From Thermithiobacillus tepidarius DSM 3134 (GTDB taxonomy: Bacteria; Pseudomonadota; Gammaproteobacteria; Acidithiobacillales; Thermithiobacillaceae): 64,000 nucleotides of DNA. Made by a program: the position numbers and the translations under genes. The notes below the pieces were generated by a model. The model saw only the letters and a program-made list of their open reading frames with translations, searched no databases and was not told where the DNA came from. The first letter of the stretch is position 1, and the number at the start of each line of letters is the position of its first letter. Shown here one piece after another: positions 17,638 through 27,679 of the stretch. Location: positions 124,001 to 188,000 of the forward strand of contig NZ_AUIS01000004.1 in the NCBI RefSeq assembly GCF_000423825.1, in the 5' to 3' direction.

Positions 17638-20135
17638 CGCGGCCCGCCGCGCAGCTGGCTCTGGCCCTGCGGCTGGCGTTGCGCCAAAGCCGGGTGAGCT
17701 GGCGCGAGCTGGCCGGACTGGTGCTGGCGCTCGTGGTCGGCATCAGCGCGCTGGTCGCCGTCAGCGCCTTCACCGATCGCGTCGGGCGCGGCCTGCAGCT
17801 CAATGCCGCCGCCCTCTTGGGCGGCGATCTGGCCGTCATTGCCGATCGGCCCATTCCGCTTGCCTTCGCGCAGGAGGCGCAGCGGCGCGGCCTGCGCTCG
17901 GCGCAGACGGCCGGTTTTCCCAGCATGGTGCTGGCGGGCGAGCGCGACAAGCTGGTGGAGCTCAAGGCGGTCGGCGCCGGCTTTCCGCTGCGGGGCGAGC
18001 TGCGGGTGGAGGACGGGCGCGGCCGCAGCCTCGCCGGCATACCCGCGCCGGGCACCGTGTGGGTGCAGCCGGACCTCCTGGCGCAGCTCGGCGTGCGGAT
18101 CGGCGATGCCTTGCAGGTGGGCGAGCGCAGCTTGCGCATCGCCGGCGTGATCCTGGAGGAGCCGTCCAGCGGCGGCGGGCTTTTCAGCATCGGCCCCCGG
18201 GTCATGTTGAACTGGGCGGATCTGGCCGGCACCGGGCTGATCCAGTACGGCAGCCGCGTCGGCTACCGTCTGCTGCTGGCCGGCGGGGAGGCCGAGGTCA
18301 AGGCCTACCGCCAATGGGCCAAGTCTCGCCTGCAGCGCGGCATGCGCCTGGAGGGCGTGACCGACGCGCGTCCGGAACTGCGCATGACCCTGGAGCGGGC
18401 CGAACGTTTCCTCGGCCTGGCGGCCCTGAGCGCGTTGCTGCTGGCGGGCATCGCCGTGGCCACCAGCGTGCGCAGCTTCGTCGCCCGGCGGCTGGATGCG
18501 GTGGCGGTGCTGCGCTGCCTGGGAGCGGGCAGCGGACTGATCCTGGCCATTTATTTGAGCCAGGTGGTGCTGCTCGGCGTGCTCGGCACGGGACTCGGCG
18601 TGCTGCTGGGCTACCTCTTGCAGGGCGCCCTGCCGGCGTTGCTGGGCGGCGTGCTGCCCGGCCCGCTGCCGCCGCCGTCCTGGCTGCCCGCCGGCGTCGG
18701 GCTGGCCATGGGGCTGTCCAGCGTCATCATCTTCGCCTTGCCGCCGCTGCTGCGCCTGCGCCGGGTGCCGGCCCTGCGGGTGCTGCGCCGGGATCTGGAG
18801 AGCACGGGCCGGCTGGATGCGGCGACGGCACTGGTTTATCTGCTGTCCGCGGCGCTCTTGGTGGGCTTGGTGCTGTGGCAGGCTGGCGATCTGCGCTTGG
18901 GGCTCTACACCCTGGCGGCGGTGCTCGGTACCGTGGTGGTCCTGGCCGGCCTGGGCTATGGCTTGATCGTGCTGATCAGCCGCCTGCGCATCTGGGGCGG
19001 GGTGAGCTGGCGCTTCGGCTTGGCCAACCTGGCGCGGCCGGGCAACCGCAGCATCGGCCAGATCCTTGCCTTCGGCATCGGCCTCCTGGCGCTGCTCAGC
19101 ATCACCGTGGTGCAGGGCGATCTCTTCAAGGCTTGGCAGCACCAGGTGCCGCCCGACGCGCCCAATCACTTCGTCATCAACATTCTGCCCGATCAGCAGG
19201 CAGAGATCGCCGCGTTTTTCCGCGGCCAGGGCCTGCCGCCGCCCGCGCTCTATCCCATGGTGCGGGCGCGGCTGGTCGCCATCGACGGCAAGCCCCTGCG
19301 CAGCATCCGCTTCAAGGACCGCCGCTCCCAGGCGCTGGCCACGCGCGAGTTCAACCTGTCCTGGGCGGCACGGCCGCAGGCGGACAACGTCGTCACCGCC
19401 GGCCGCTGGTGGGCCCCGGCGCAGCGGGGGCAGGCGATCCTGTCGGTGGAGGAGGGCATCGCCGAAGCGCTTGGCGTGCGGGTGGGCAGCACCCTGCGCT
19501 ACGACATCGCCGGGCAGCCCTTCGAGGCGCGCATCGTCAACCTGCGGCGGGTGAACTGGGACAGCTTCAACGTCAACTTCTTCGTGGTCGCCCCGCCGGG
19601 CGTGCTGGATTCCTTTCCCGCCACTTACGTCACCAGCTTCCATCTGCCGCCCGGCCGGGCGCGTTTTTCCTCCGAGCTGGTGGCGCGCCTGCCCAATCTG
19701 ACCGTCATCGACGTGGGCGCGGTGCTGGCTCAGGTGCAGCAGGTGCTGGCCCAGATCCGCGAGGTGGTGGGCTTCGTCTTCCTGTTCACCCTCCTGGCCG
19801 GCTTCGTGGTGCTCCTTGCGGCGATCCAGGCCACCCAGGGCCAGCGCAGCCGCGACGCGGCCCTGCTGCGCACCCTGGGCGCGCGCGCCGGTCAGCTGCG
19901 CGCCGCTGCCTTCGCGGAGTTCGCCGCGATCGGCCTGGCCGCCGGCCTCATTGCCGCCCTGGGTGCCACCGTGCTGACCGGTGTGCTCAGCGCCCGCATC
20001 TTCGAGCTGCCGTTCCGGCCGAATCCCTGGCTGTGGCTGTGGGGGCCGGGACTGGGCAGCCTCGGCATCGGGCTGGCGGGAATGCTGGGCCTGCGCCGCG
20101 TGCTGGCGACGCCGCCCCTGCAGGTGCTGCGCTGA
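17634..20135 (+). CDS. ybbP: FtsX-like ABC transporter permease (YbbP-like)
   Basis: An 833-residue membrane protein with two FtsX/MacB-type modules. The first helix is at about residues 20-45, a large periplasmic domain follows, then three helices around 260-370, a second helix set around 390-470, a second periplasmic domain (about 480-690) and a last group of three helices (FVFLFTLLAGFVVLLAAIQA and following) ending in LGLRRVLATPPLQVLR. This ten-helix layout is the YbbP form rather than LolC/E. Probably pairs with the upstream ATPase to move or release an envelope lipid or protein; substrate unknown. Confidence 0.92.
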   Translation: MTRPAAQLALALRLALRQSRVSWRELAGLVLALVVGISALVAVSAFTDRVGRGLQLNAAALLGGDLAVIADRPIPLAFAQEAQRRGLRSAQTAGFPSMVLAGERDKLVELKAVGAGFPLRGELRVEDGRGRSLAGIPAPGTVWVQPDLLAQLGVRIGDALQVGERSLRIAGVILEEPSSGGGLFSIGPRVMLNWADLAGTGLIQYGSRVGYRLLLAGGEAEVKAYRQWAKSRLQRGMRLEGVTDARPELRMTLERAERFLGLAALSALLLAGIAVATSVRSFVARRLDAVAVLRCLGAGSGLILAIYLSQVVLLGVLGTGLGVLLGYLLQGALPALLGGVLPGPLPPPSWLPAGVGLAMGLSSVIIFALPPLLRLRRVPALRVLRRDLESTGRLDAATALVYLLSAALLVGLVLWQAGDLRLGLYTLAAVLGTVVVLAGLGYGLIVLISRLRIWGGVSWRFGLANLARPGNRSIGQILAFGIGLLALLSITVVQGDLFKAWQHQVPPDAPNHFVINILPDQQAEIAAFFRGQGLPPPALYPMVRARLVAIDGKPLRSIRFKDRRSQALATREFNLSWAARPQADNVVTAGRWWAPAQRGQAILSVEEGIAEALGVRVGSTLRYDIAGQPFEARIVNLRRVNWDSFNVNFFVVAPPGVLDSFPATYVTSFHLPPGRARFSSELVARLPNLTVIDVGAVLAQVQQVLAQIREVVGFVFLFTLLAGFVVLLAAIQATQGQRSRDAALLRTLGARAGQLRAAAFAEFAAIGLAAGLIAALGATVLTGVLSARIFELPFRPNPWLWLWGPGLGSLGIGLAGMLGLRRVLATPPLQVLR

Positions 20136-20142
20136 GACGGGC

Positions 20143-20925
20143 TCAGGCGCCGGGCGGCGGGCTGGCGTGCTGCAGCAGTTGACGGGCCGTCCGGGCTTTG
20201 CGCTCGTCATCGTGGGTGAAGAAGAACTCCACCCGCGGCGGCGTGGTCGCCGGTGCGTCGTCCAGGATCGGCAGGCGGTTGCGCAGATGGCGGGCCAGGC
20301 CGGCGTTGCCGTCGAAGATGCGCGCCTCCGCGCCGAAGACTTGGCGGATCTGGGGCTGGATCAGGGAGTAATGGGTGCAGCCCAGCACGAAGAGGGGCGT
20401 GCCTTCGGCGGGCAGCCGGGGTTTTACCGTGTCGGCCAGATAGGCTTGGGCGCCGGCATAGTCCGCCGCTTCGATCAGATCGGCCAGCCCCGGGCAGGCG
20501 ATGGGATGGATATGCGCCGCCCGTTCCGGAAAGCGGCGGATGAGCTGCCGCAGCTTCTCGCCGCGGATGGTCATGGCCGTGGCCAGCACGGCGATGGGCT
20601 CGTCCCGGCTCTGCTCGACCGCGGTCTTCAGGGCGGGCTCGATGCCGAGCACCGGGATGTGGGCAACTGCCCGTACCGCTTCCACGGCGGCGCTGGTGGC
20701 GGAGTTGCAGGCAATCACCATGGCCGCCGCGCCCCGGTCGAGGAAATGATGGTAGGCCGCCAGGCTCCAGGCCTGCACCCGTTCCGGCGCCTTGTCGCCG
20801 TAGGGGGCATTGGCGGTGTCGCCGTAATAGAGGAAGTGGGCTTGCGGAAAACGCTGGAGCAGGCTGGCCAGCACGCTGACGCCGCCGAGGCCGGAGTCGA
20901 ATACGCCAATCTTCACAGGGGACAT
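20143..20925 (-). CDS. murI: Glutamate racemase MurI
   Basis: A 260-residue racemase giving D-glutamate for peptidoglycan. The substrate-binding start IGVFDSGLGGVSVL, the first catalytic Cys in VIACNSATSAAVEAVR and the second in FVLGCTHYSLIQPQI are intact, as is YYGDTANAPYGDK. Convergent with the permease gene, 7 bases apart. The start ATG at 20925 leads straight into the conserved first strand. Confidence 0.97.
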   Translation of the reverse strand: MSPVKIGVFDSGLGGVSVLASLLQRFPQAHFLYYGDTANAPYGDKAPERVQAWSLAAYHHFLDRGAAAMVIACNSATSAAVEAVRAVAHIPVLGIEPALKTAVEQSRDEPIAVLATAMTIRGEKLRQLIRRFPERAAHIHPIACPGLADLIEAADYAGAQAYLADTVKPRLPAEGTPLFVLGCTHYSLIQPQIRQVFGAEARIFDGNAGLARHLRNRLPILDDAPATTPPRVEFFFTHDDERKARTARQLLQHASPPPGA

Positions 20926-21004
20926 GCAGCGGCTGACTTAAGTCGGATTTCCGGAATGACGCCGCTATTTTTGCAGTTCTCCGGGGGAAAAACCAGTCTA
21001 AGCA

Positions 21005-21033
21005 TTTACCCCCGGCCGGCAAACCCCTACAAT
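21005..21033 (+). promoter_or_regulatory. Likely sigma-70 promoter of slyD
   Basis: TTTACC and TACAAT are separated by exactly 17 bases, giving transcription from about 21040 and an 85-base leader before the slyD ATG. The leader contains an inverted repeat (see 21065-21100). Confidence 0.55.
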
Positions 21034-21064
21034 TTCGGGCAATCACAGTGTAACGACCACGTCT

Positions 21065-21100
21065 GTTACGGCAGGCCGGTCCGATTCCAATTACCGTAAC
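21065..21100 (+). promoter_or_regulatory. Inverted repeat in the slyD leader
   Basis: GTTACGG at 21065-21071 pairs with CCGTAAC at 21094-21100 across a 22-base loop; a further GTAAC lies at 21050-21054. It may be an operator for a dimeric regulator or an mRNA hairpin just ahead of the GAGAGGAG ribosome binding site. Confidence 0.35.
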
Positions 21101-21124
21101 GGGCCAACAGCGAGAGGAGCCAAG

Positions 21125-21601
21125 ATGATCAAGAACAACGACGTGGTTTACATCCAATACACGTTGAGCGACCAGGCGGGCGAGGTGCTGGAAAAGACCT
21201 CCAGCCCGATCCCTTACCTGCATGGCCATCACAACATTTTTCCCAAGCTGGAGAGCATGTTGGAGGGCAAGTCGGAGGGCGACAAGATCTCCGTCGACCT
21301 GAGCGCGGACGAGGCCTTCGGCGAGAAGCGCGACGACCTGCGCCGCGTGGAATCGCGCGACAGCTTCCCCGATGACGCGCAACTGGTGGTCGGCAGCCAG
21401 TTCGAGGGTGAGCTGCCCACCGGCGAGGTCGCCATCTTCACGGTGGTCGGCATGGACGGCGACAAGGTCTACCTGGACGGCAATCACCCCCTGGCCGGCC
21501 AGCCCCTGCACTTCGATGTGGAGGTGACCTCCGTCCGCGCCGCCAGCCCCGAAGAGATCGCCCACGGTCACGTGCACGGCGAGGGCGGGCACCACCACTA
21601 G
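21125..21601 (+). CDS. slyD: SlyD-like FKBP peptidyl-prolyl isomerase
   Basis: A 158-residue FKBP-type isomerase/chaperone. The FKBP half-sites (YIQYTLSDQAGEVLEKT and FDVEVTSVRAAS) surround an insert-in-flap domain of about residues 70-125, the SlyD arrangement. The His-rich tail (HGHVHGEGGHHH) is a short metal-binding tail, as in SlyD proteins that hand nickel to hydrogenase. Strong ribosome binding site GAGAGGAG. Followed by a bidirectional terminator. Confidence 0.94.
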   Translation: MIKNNDVVYIQYTLSDQAGEVLEKTSSPIPYLHGHHNIFPKLESMLEGKSEGDKISVDLSADEAFGEKRDDLRRVESRDSFPDDAQLVVGSQFEGELPTGEVAIFTVVGMDGDKVYLDGNHPLAGQPLHFDVEVTSVRAASPEEIAHGHVHGEGGHHH

Positions 21602-21624
21602 GCCGTCCTGGCGGACGCGAGCTG

Positions 21625-21649
21625 AAAAGGCCCCGTTCGGGGCCTTTTT
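21625..21649. terminator. Bidirectional terminator between slyD and dedA
   Basis: AAAAGGCCCC-GTTC-GGGGCCTTTTT forms a strong stem with a T tract on both strands. It serves convergent slyD (plus) and the dedA/uppP genes (minus). Confidence 0.9.
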
Positions 21650-21659
21650 CATGGGCACT

Positions 21660-22268
21660 TCAGCGGCGCAGGTGGCGGCGCACGTACCAGACCAGGCCCA
21701 GGAGCAGCGCCGCGCCGATGAGGAAGTCGAAGCGGTGGAAGTAGACCTTCAGGCCGGTCCAGTTCTCGCCCAGGGTGTAGCCGAGCCAGGCGAGCCCGTA
21801 GCACCAGAGAAAGGAGCCGACGAAGGTGTAGATGACGAAACGGCCCAGGTGCATGCGGCTGATGCCGGCGGGAAAGGCGATGAAGGTGCGGATGATGGGC
21901 AGCAGGCGCCCCACGAAGATGGTGATGTCGCCGTGGCGGCTGAACCAGCGGTCGGCGAGGTCGAGGTCGTGGTGGGAGATGAGCACGTAGCGGCCGTACT
22001 TCTCCACCAGCGGGCGGCCGCCCCAGGCGCCGGCGTAGTAGGCGACCAGTGAACCCAGCACGCAGCCGACCGCCCCCGCCAGGGCCACTCCCCACAGGGT
22101 CATGTCGCCGCGCCAGGCCAGATAGCCGGAGAAGGGCATGATGACTTCCGAAGGCAGGGGAATGCAGGCGCTCTCGATGGCCATGAGCAGCGCGACGCCA
22201 CCATAGCCCAGGTTGCTGATGACGCCGATGACGAAGCCGCTCAGGACGGCCAGGAGCTTTTCAATCAT
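21660..22268 (-). CDS. DedA family membrane protein
   Basis: A 202-residue inner-membrane protein of the DedA/SNARE-associated family, which has roles in lipid-carrier flipping and membrane potential. Conserved features are ESACIPLPSEVIMPFSGYLA with the acidic residue in helix 1-2, GSLVAYYAGAWGGR and the Arg motif FVGRLLPIIRTFIAFPAGISRM. It begins three bases after the uppP stop, so both probably share a transcript; members of the family are thought to translocate undecaprenyl phosphate, a striking link with UppP. Confidence 0.93.
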   Translation of the reverse strand: MIEKLLAVLSGFVIGVISNLGYGGVALLMAIESACIPLPSEVIMPFSGYLAWRGDMTLWGVALAGAVGCVLGSLVAYYAGAWGGRPLVEKYGRYVLISHHDLDLADRWFSRHGDITIFVGRLLPIIRTFIAFPAGISRMHLGRFVIYTFVGSFLWCYGLAWLGYTLGENWTGLKVYFHRFDFLIGAALLLGLVWYVRRHLRR

Positions 22269-22271
22269 GGC

Positions 22272-23072
22272 TCAGGGCCAGAAATACCAGAGGACGACGA
22301 GCCCGAAGACGATGCGGTAGTAGGCGAAGATCTTGAAGTCGTGGCGCCCGACGTAGGCCAGCAGGGAGCGCACTACGATGAGGGCGGAGACGAAGGCGGC
22401 CGCGAAGCCGATGGCGAATAGCACGAAGTCCTCGGCATGGAGGATGTCGAGGTTTTTGTAAAGGTCGTAGGCGGTGGCGGCGAACATGGTTGGAATGGCC
22501 AGGAAAAAGGAAAACTCCGTCGCCGCCGGCCGCGAAAGGCCCACCACCAGGCCGCCCATGATGGTGGAACCCGCCCGGGACACGCCGGGAAAAAGGGCGA
22601 AGCTCTGCGCCAGCCCTACCTTGAGGGCATCCGGCCAGCGCATCTCGTCCACGCTGTGAATGCGCGGCGCCGGCTTGAAGTGCTCGATGGCGAGGATGAC
22701 GAAGCCGCCCGCCACCAGGGCGGCCGCCACCGTGAAGGGATTGAAGAGGTGCGACTTGATGAAGCCGTGCAGGGCGACGCCCAGCAGGGCGGCCGGCAGG
22801 AAGGCGATAAGCAGGTTGACGGCGAAGCGCTGGGCGGCGGGGTCGCTGCCCAGGCCGCCGACCACCTTGCCCACCTTGGCCCGGTAATTGTACACCACGG
22901 CGACGATGGCGCCGAGCTGGATTACGATTTCGAAGACCTTGGCCTGTTCGCCGGTGTAGTGGAGCAGATCGGCAGCAATGATGAGGTGCCCGGTGCTGGA
23001 GATGGGAAGAAACTCCGTGGCGCCCTCCAGGATGCCGAGAATGAGGGCTTTGAGCCAAAGCAGGGTATCCAC
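22272..23072 (-). CDS. uppP: Undecaprenyl-diphosphatase UppP (BacA)
   Basis: A 266-residue integral membrane phosphatase that regenerates undecaprenyl phosphate for cell-wall synthesis. The two signature motifs are present: EGATEFLPISSTGHLI near residue 17 and FPGVSRAGSTIMGG near residue 170. Eight or so hydrophobic segments follow the family pattern. The GTG at 23072 (leading to MDTLLWLKALILG) is chosen because a longer frame adds a basic hydrophilic stretch not found in the family; GGAG lies 8 bases upstream. Shares a likely operon with dedA. Confidence 0.95.
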   Translation of the reverse strand: MDTLLWLKALILGILEGATEFLPISSTGHLIIAADLLHYTGEQAKVFEIVIQLGAIVAVVYNYRAKVGKVVGGLGSDPAAQRFAVNLLIAFLPAALLGVALHGFIKSHLFNPFTVAAALVAGGFVILAIEHFKPAPRIHSVDEMRWPDALKVGLAQSFALFPGVSRAGSTIMGGLVVGLSRPAATEFSFFLAIPTMFAATAYDLYKNLDILHAEDFVLFAIGFAAAFVSALIVVRSLLAYVGRHDFKIFAYYRIVFGLVVLWYFWP

Positions 23073-23115
23073 GTGGACTGCTCCTCCGTGTTTTTTGTGT
23101 TTTGAAACGGAAAAA

Positions 23116-24438
<1,323 letters not shown>

Positions 24439-24441
24439 GGG

Positions 24442-24879
24442 TTATTCCCCGGCCATCTGTTTTTCGCGTTTCTCCTGCAACGTCTTGCAGTCGATGCACA
24501 GGGTGGCGGTGGGACGCGCCTCGAGGCGGCGCAGGCCGATCTCCACGCCGCACATCTCGCAATAGCCGTAGTCGCCCTTGGCGATCAGGTCCAGGGTCTC
24601 GTTGATCTTGCGGATCAGCTTGCGCTCGCGGTCGCGGGTGCGCAGCTCCAGGGTCATGTCCGTTTCCAGGCTGGCCCGGTCATTGGGATCGGAGTAGACC
24701 ACGTTCTCGTCCTGCATGTGCTGCACGGTGCGGTCCACTTCCTCCATGAGCTCCTGCTTCCAATCCTCCAAGATCTTCTTGAAGTGAGCGAGCTGGGCCG
24801 GGCTCATATATTCTTCCGACGGCGCGGGTTCGTAGGGGGTGAAGGTTGCGCCGGTAGATTTGGATTGGGCTTGGGCCAT
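24442..24879 (-). CDS. dksA: RNA polymerase-binding transcription factor DksA
   Basis: A 145-residue DksA, which enters the RNA polymerase secondary channel and works with ppGpp. The long coiled-coil contains the functional tip DPNDRASLETD (residues about 65-75), and the zinc finger CEMCG...CIDCK retains all four cysteines. Predicted cytoplasmic. It begins an operon with the dihydroorotase gene, so stringent control and pyrimidine synthesis genes share a transcript. The 200-base gap upstream holds no other gene. Confidence 0.97.
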   Translation of the reverse strand: MAQAQSKSTGATFTPYEPAPSEEYMSPAQLAHFKKILEDWKQELMEEVDRTVQHMQDENVVYSDPNDRASLETDMTLELRTRDRERKLIRKINETLDLIAKGDYGYCEMCGVEIGLRRLEARPTATLCIDCKTLQEKREKQMAGE

Positions 24880-25083
24880 GTCGTGCTCCTGATAGTCATG
24901 CAGCCGCTGGGCTGCAACAGCGAATTATCGTTCGGCGGGAAGCTATATCAGATTGGGGCGGGTTTGGCAAATGCCCATCAGACCTTGGTAGCAAGTGCGC
25001 CGCGCGCCCGGTGAACCTGACTATTTCCCTCAGATAGTTCATAATGCCGGCAAGTAAACCATGACCTTTGGGCAGGAGAAATC

Positions 25084-25881
25084 ATGCCGAGCACTGCTAA
25101 TCTGGAAGCACTGATCTTCGATGTGGATGGCACCCTGGCGGACACGGAGCGGGACGGCCACCGGGTGGCCTTCAACCGGGCTTTTCGCGCGGCCGGTCTG
25201 CCTTTCGACTGGGACGTGGCGCTGTACGGACGCCTGCTGGAGATCACCGGCGGCAAGGAGCGCATCCGCCATTACCTGAACCTCTTTCCCGAGCAGCCCC
25301 GTCTGAGCGATGCCGAGATCGCTGCGCTGCACAAGGCCAAAACCGCCCACTACGTCGACATCATGGCCGCCGGCGGCGTGCCCCTGCGCCCCGGCGTGCT
25401 GCGCCTGTTGCAGGAAGCCCGCGCCGCTGGCCTGCGCCTGGCCATTGCCACGACCACCACGCCGGAAAACGTGGAAGCGCTGCTGGTCAATGCCGTTGGT
25501 CCCGAGGCCATGAGCTGGTTCGAGGTGATCGCCGCCGGCGATGTGGTGCCCGCCAAGAAACCGGCACCGGACATCTATCTGCTGGCCATGGAGCAAATGG
25601 GCCTGCGTCCGGAGCAGTGCCTGGCCTTCGAGGATTCGGAAAACGGCGTGCGCGCGGCGCTGGGAGCGGGTCTGCGGGTGCTGGCGACGGTCAACGACTA
25701 TACCCTGGACCACGACCTGAGCGGCGCCCTGGCGGTGCTGGAGCACCTGGGCGAGCCGGAGCAGCCCGCCCGCGTCCTGGCCGGGCCGGCGGCCGGCCAA
25801 TCCCTGACCGTGGATGTGGCGCTGCTGCAGCAATGGTGCACCAGCGCGGTGCCGGCACGCCAGGCTGTCCAGGGGAGCTGA
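25084..25881 (+). CDS. cbbY: HAD phosphatase of the CbbY family
   Basis: A 265-residue haloacid-dehalogenase phosphatase. Motif I IFDVDGTLADTERDGH (nucleophile Asp and the acid/base Asp two residues later), motif II Thr/Ser in IATTTTPENV, motif III KKPAPDIYLLA and motif IV FEDSENGVRAA are all present, with a helical cap from about residue 20 to 90. This fits CbbY, which in RuBisCO-containing bacteria dephosphorylates the inhibitor xylulose-1,5-bisphosphate. No other Calvin-cycle genes are in the window, so the role is inferred from family likeness. Confidence 0.88.
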   Translation: MPSTANLEALIFDVDGTLADTERDGHRVAFNRAFRAAGLPFDWDVALYGRLLEITGGKERIRHYLNLFPEQPRLSDAEIAALHKAKTAHYVDIMAAGGVPLRPGVLRLLQEARAAGLRLAIATTTTPENVEALLVNAVGPEAMSWFEVIAAGDVVPAKKPAPDIYLLAMEQMGLRPEQCLAFEDSENGVRAALGAGLRVLATVNDYTLDHDLSGALAVLEHLGEPEQPARVLAGPAAGQSLTVDVALLQQWCTSAVPARQAVQGS

Positions 25882-26303
25882 GCCTGCCCCGCCTTCCAGT
25901 CCGTTTGCCTTGGCGGGCCGCGCAGCAGGCGCGGGCCCGCCGCGGCTGGATCTCTCCAGCCGCAACTCCCCGGCTGCCCGAATGCCGTGCTTTTCCCAAA
26001 AACGCTTTATGCCACATAAAAAATACTGCCCGTTTTTGCTCGCCTCGGGCAATTATTCTCGAAAAATATAGTGAATTTCTAATGAACGGTGCGCGGGCCA
26101 AGAGTTGACTTGCCCGGCCCTGAAGCTATTTCATAGATAAAGAGCCCGGCAGGGATGGGTCGCTGGGAAAAGCGTCGCGCGGGTGCCCGCCGATGCTTCC
26201 GGTCGCGGAAGCTTGGCGGTTCCGGGCTTTCGGAGCCGTTGCCGCCATGCCGGCCGTGCGGCGTGCCATTGCGGCGTCCCCCGGCCCGCACCAGCCAACA
26301 AAA
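25882..26303. other. Gene-free stretch of 422 bases
   Basis: No supportable gene. Bases 26010-26100 are clearly richer in A and T than the surroundings (CATAAAAAATACTGCCCG and CGAAAAATATAGTG), as expected for a promoter region of the EAL/HDOD gene. A weak hairpin GCCCG...CGGGC lies at about 26027-26051. Confidence 0.4.
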
Positions 26304-27521
26304 ATGGAACAACAAGTGAATACCACCACGTACCTCGGGCGTCAGCCCATTTTGGACAACAGCCAGCAAATCGTCGCCTACGAACTGCTGTACCGGCGTG
26401 GCAGCCAGGGGGGCGCCGCGGTTCAGGATGCCTCGCAAGCCACCGCCCAGGTGTTGCTGAACACCTTTTCGACCATGGGCGCCCAGCAGGTGCTGGGCAG
26501 CAAGCTGGGTTTCATCAACTTCGGACGTGAGCTGCTGGAAAGCGATCTCGTGTATCTCCTGCCCAAGGAACGCGTGGTTCTGGAGATCCTGGAGGATGTG
26601 GAGCCGGATACGGAGCTGATCCGGCGCTGCAGGCAGCTGCGGGAGGAGGGATACCGGTTCGCCCTGGATGATTTCATCCATCGCGATGATTTGATGCCCT
26701 TGGTGGAGATCGCCGAAGTCCTCAAGCTGGACATCACTCAGCACGATGCCCTGAGCTTGCGCGAGCACGTGCGTCTGGCTCGCAGCCGCGGTCTGCGGAC
26801 ACTGGCGGAGAAGGTAGAAGACAAGGACCAAGTCGAGCAGTGTCGGGCGCTGGGCATGGATTATTACCAGGGCTATTACTTCGCCCGCCCGGTCACGCTG
26901 GAGCAGAGCGACATTCCGAGCTTGCGCCTGAGCGTGATCCGCGGCCTGAACCTGATCATGGCCGACGCGGAACTCGGCGAGTTGGAGGCCCTCATCAGCC
27001 GTGATGCCGGCTTGAGCTATAAGCTCCTGCGCTACATCAACTGTGCCGGGATGGCCGGCCTGAGCAAGATCGACAGCATCCGCCAAGCCATGGTGCGCAT
27101 GGGCCGGCAACAGCTCTATCGCCTGCTGACGCTGCTGCTCTTCGCCAACGAGGGGGAGGGGCCGTCCTCGCCCCTGCTCCTGACTGCCCTGCAGCGCGGC
27201 CGGCTCCTGGAGCAGCTGGGGCAGGGAAGCGAGCGAGGCAACGAAAACGAGCTCTTCGTGGTGGGCATGTTCTCCATGCTGGAGGCCCTGCTGCACATGC
27301 CGATGACGCGCATTGCGGAAGAAATGGTGCTGCCGGACAGCATCCGCACCGCGCTGCTGGAGCGGCGCGGGCCCTATGCGCCCTACCTGGCCTTGGTGGA
27401 GGCGCTGGAGCGCTGCGACTGGGCGCAGATGCAACGGCTGGCCGGCGAGCTGGGGATGGCGGAGGAGGCCATCAATGCGGCGGCGCTGGAGGCGCTTGCC
27501 TACAGCGAAAAGCTGGCCTGA
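26304..27521 (+). CDS. EAL/HDOD (YuxH-type) signalling protein
   Basis: A 405-residue cytoplasmic protein with an N-terminal EAL-like domain (YLGRQPILDNSQQIVAYELL, ALDDFIHRDDLMPLVEIAEV, LAEKVEDKDQVEQCRALGMD) and a C-terminal HDOD domain (about residues 205-405, LSYKLLRYINCAGMAGLSKI). The EAL core lacks the classic E-A-L and several metal ligands, as usual in this family, so it probably does not cleave cyclic di-GMP. Relatives influence motility and chemotaxis-related signalling. The ATG at 26304 is chosen for alignment with the family start; an in-frame GTG at 26316 is possible and there is no strong ribosome binding site. Confidence 0.88.
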   Translation: MEQQVNTTTYLGRQPILDNSQQIVAYELLYRRGSQGGAAVQDASQATAQVLLNTFSTMGAQQVLGSKLGFINFGRELLESDLVYLLPKERVVLEILEDVEPDTELIRRCRQLREEGYRFALDDFIHRDDLMPLVEIAEVLKLDITQHDALSLREHVRLARSRGLRTLAEKVEDKDQVEQCRALGMDYYQGYYFARPVTLEQSDIPSLRLSVIRGLNLIMADAELGELEALISRDAGLSYKLLRYINCAGMAGLSKIDSIRQAMVRMGRQQLYRLLTLLLFANEGEGPSSPLLLTALQRGRLLEQLGQGSERGNENELFVVGMFSMLEALLHMPMTRIAEEMVLPDSIRTALLERRGPYAPYLALVEALERCDWAQMQRLAGELGMAEEAINAAALEALAYSEKLA

Positions 27522-27679
27522 GCCGGCCGATCGGCCATTCCCGAATAGTTCCCGCGGGTCCGTCGGACTTAAGTAGCTTGAGGGCCGCTCTGGCGGGGCA
27601 TAAGGTGCTTGCTCAGCAGCCGGATTCCCGCCTGGGGCGGGCAGTCCGGCATCTCCCACTTTCAAGCAGGAGTACCGCC

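Noticed and set aside
17376-20210. Very long minus-strand reading frame (944 codons)
   Set aside because: It lies wholly antisense to the ABC ATPase and permease genes, is extremely rich in Gln, Arg and His, and has no recognisable domain. Such frames are common shadows in GC-rich DNA.
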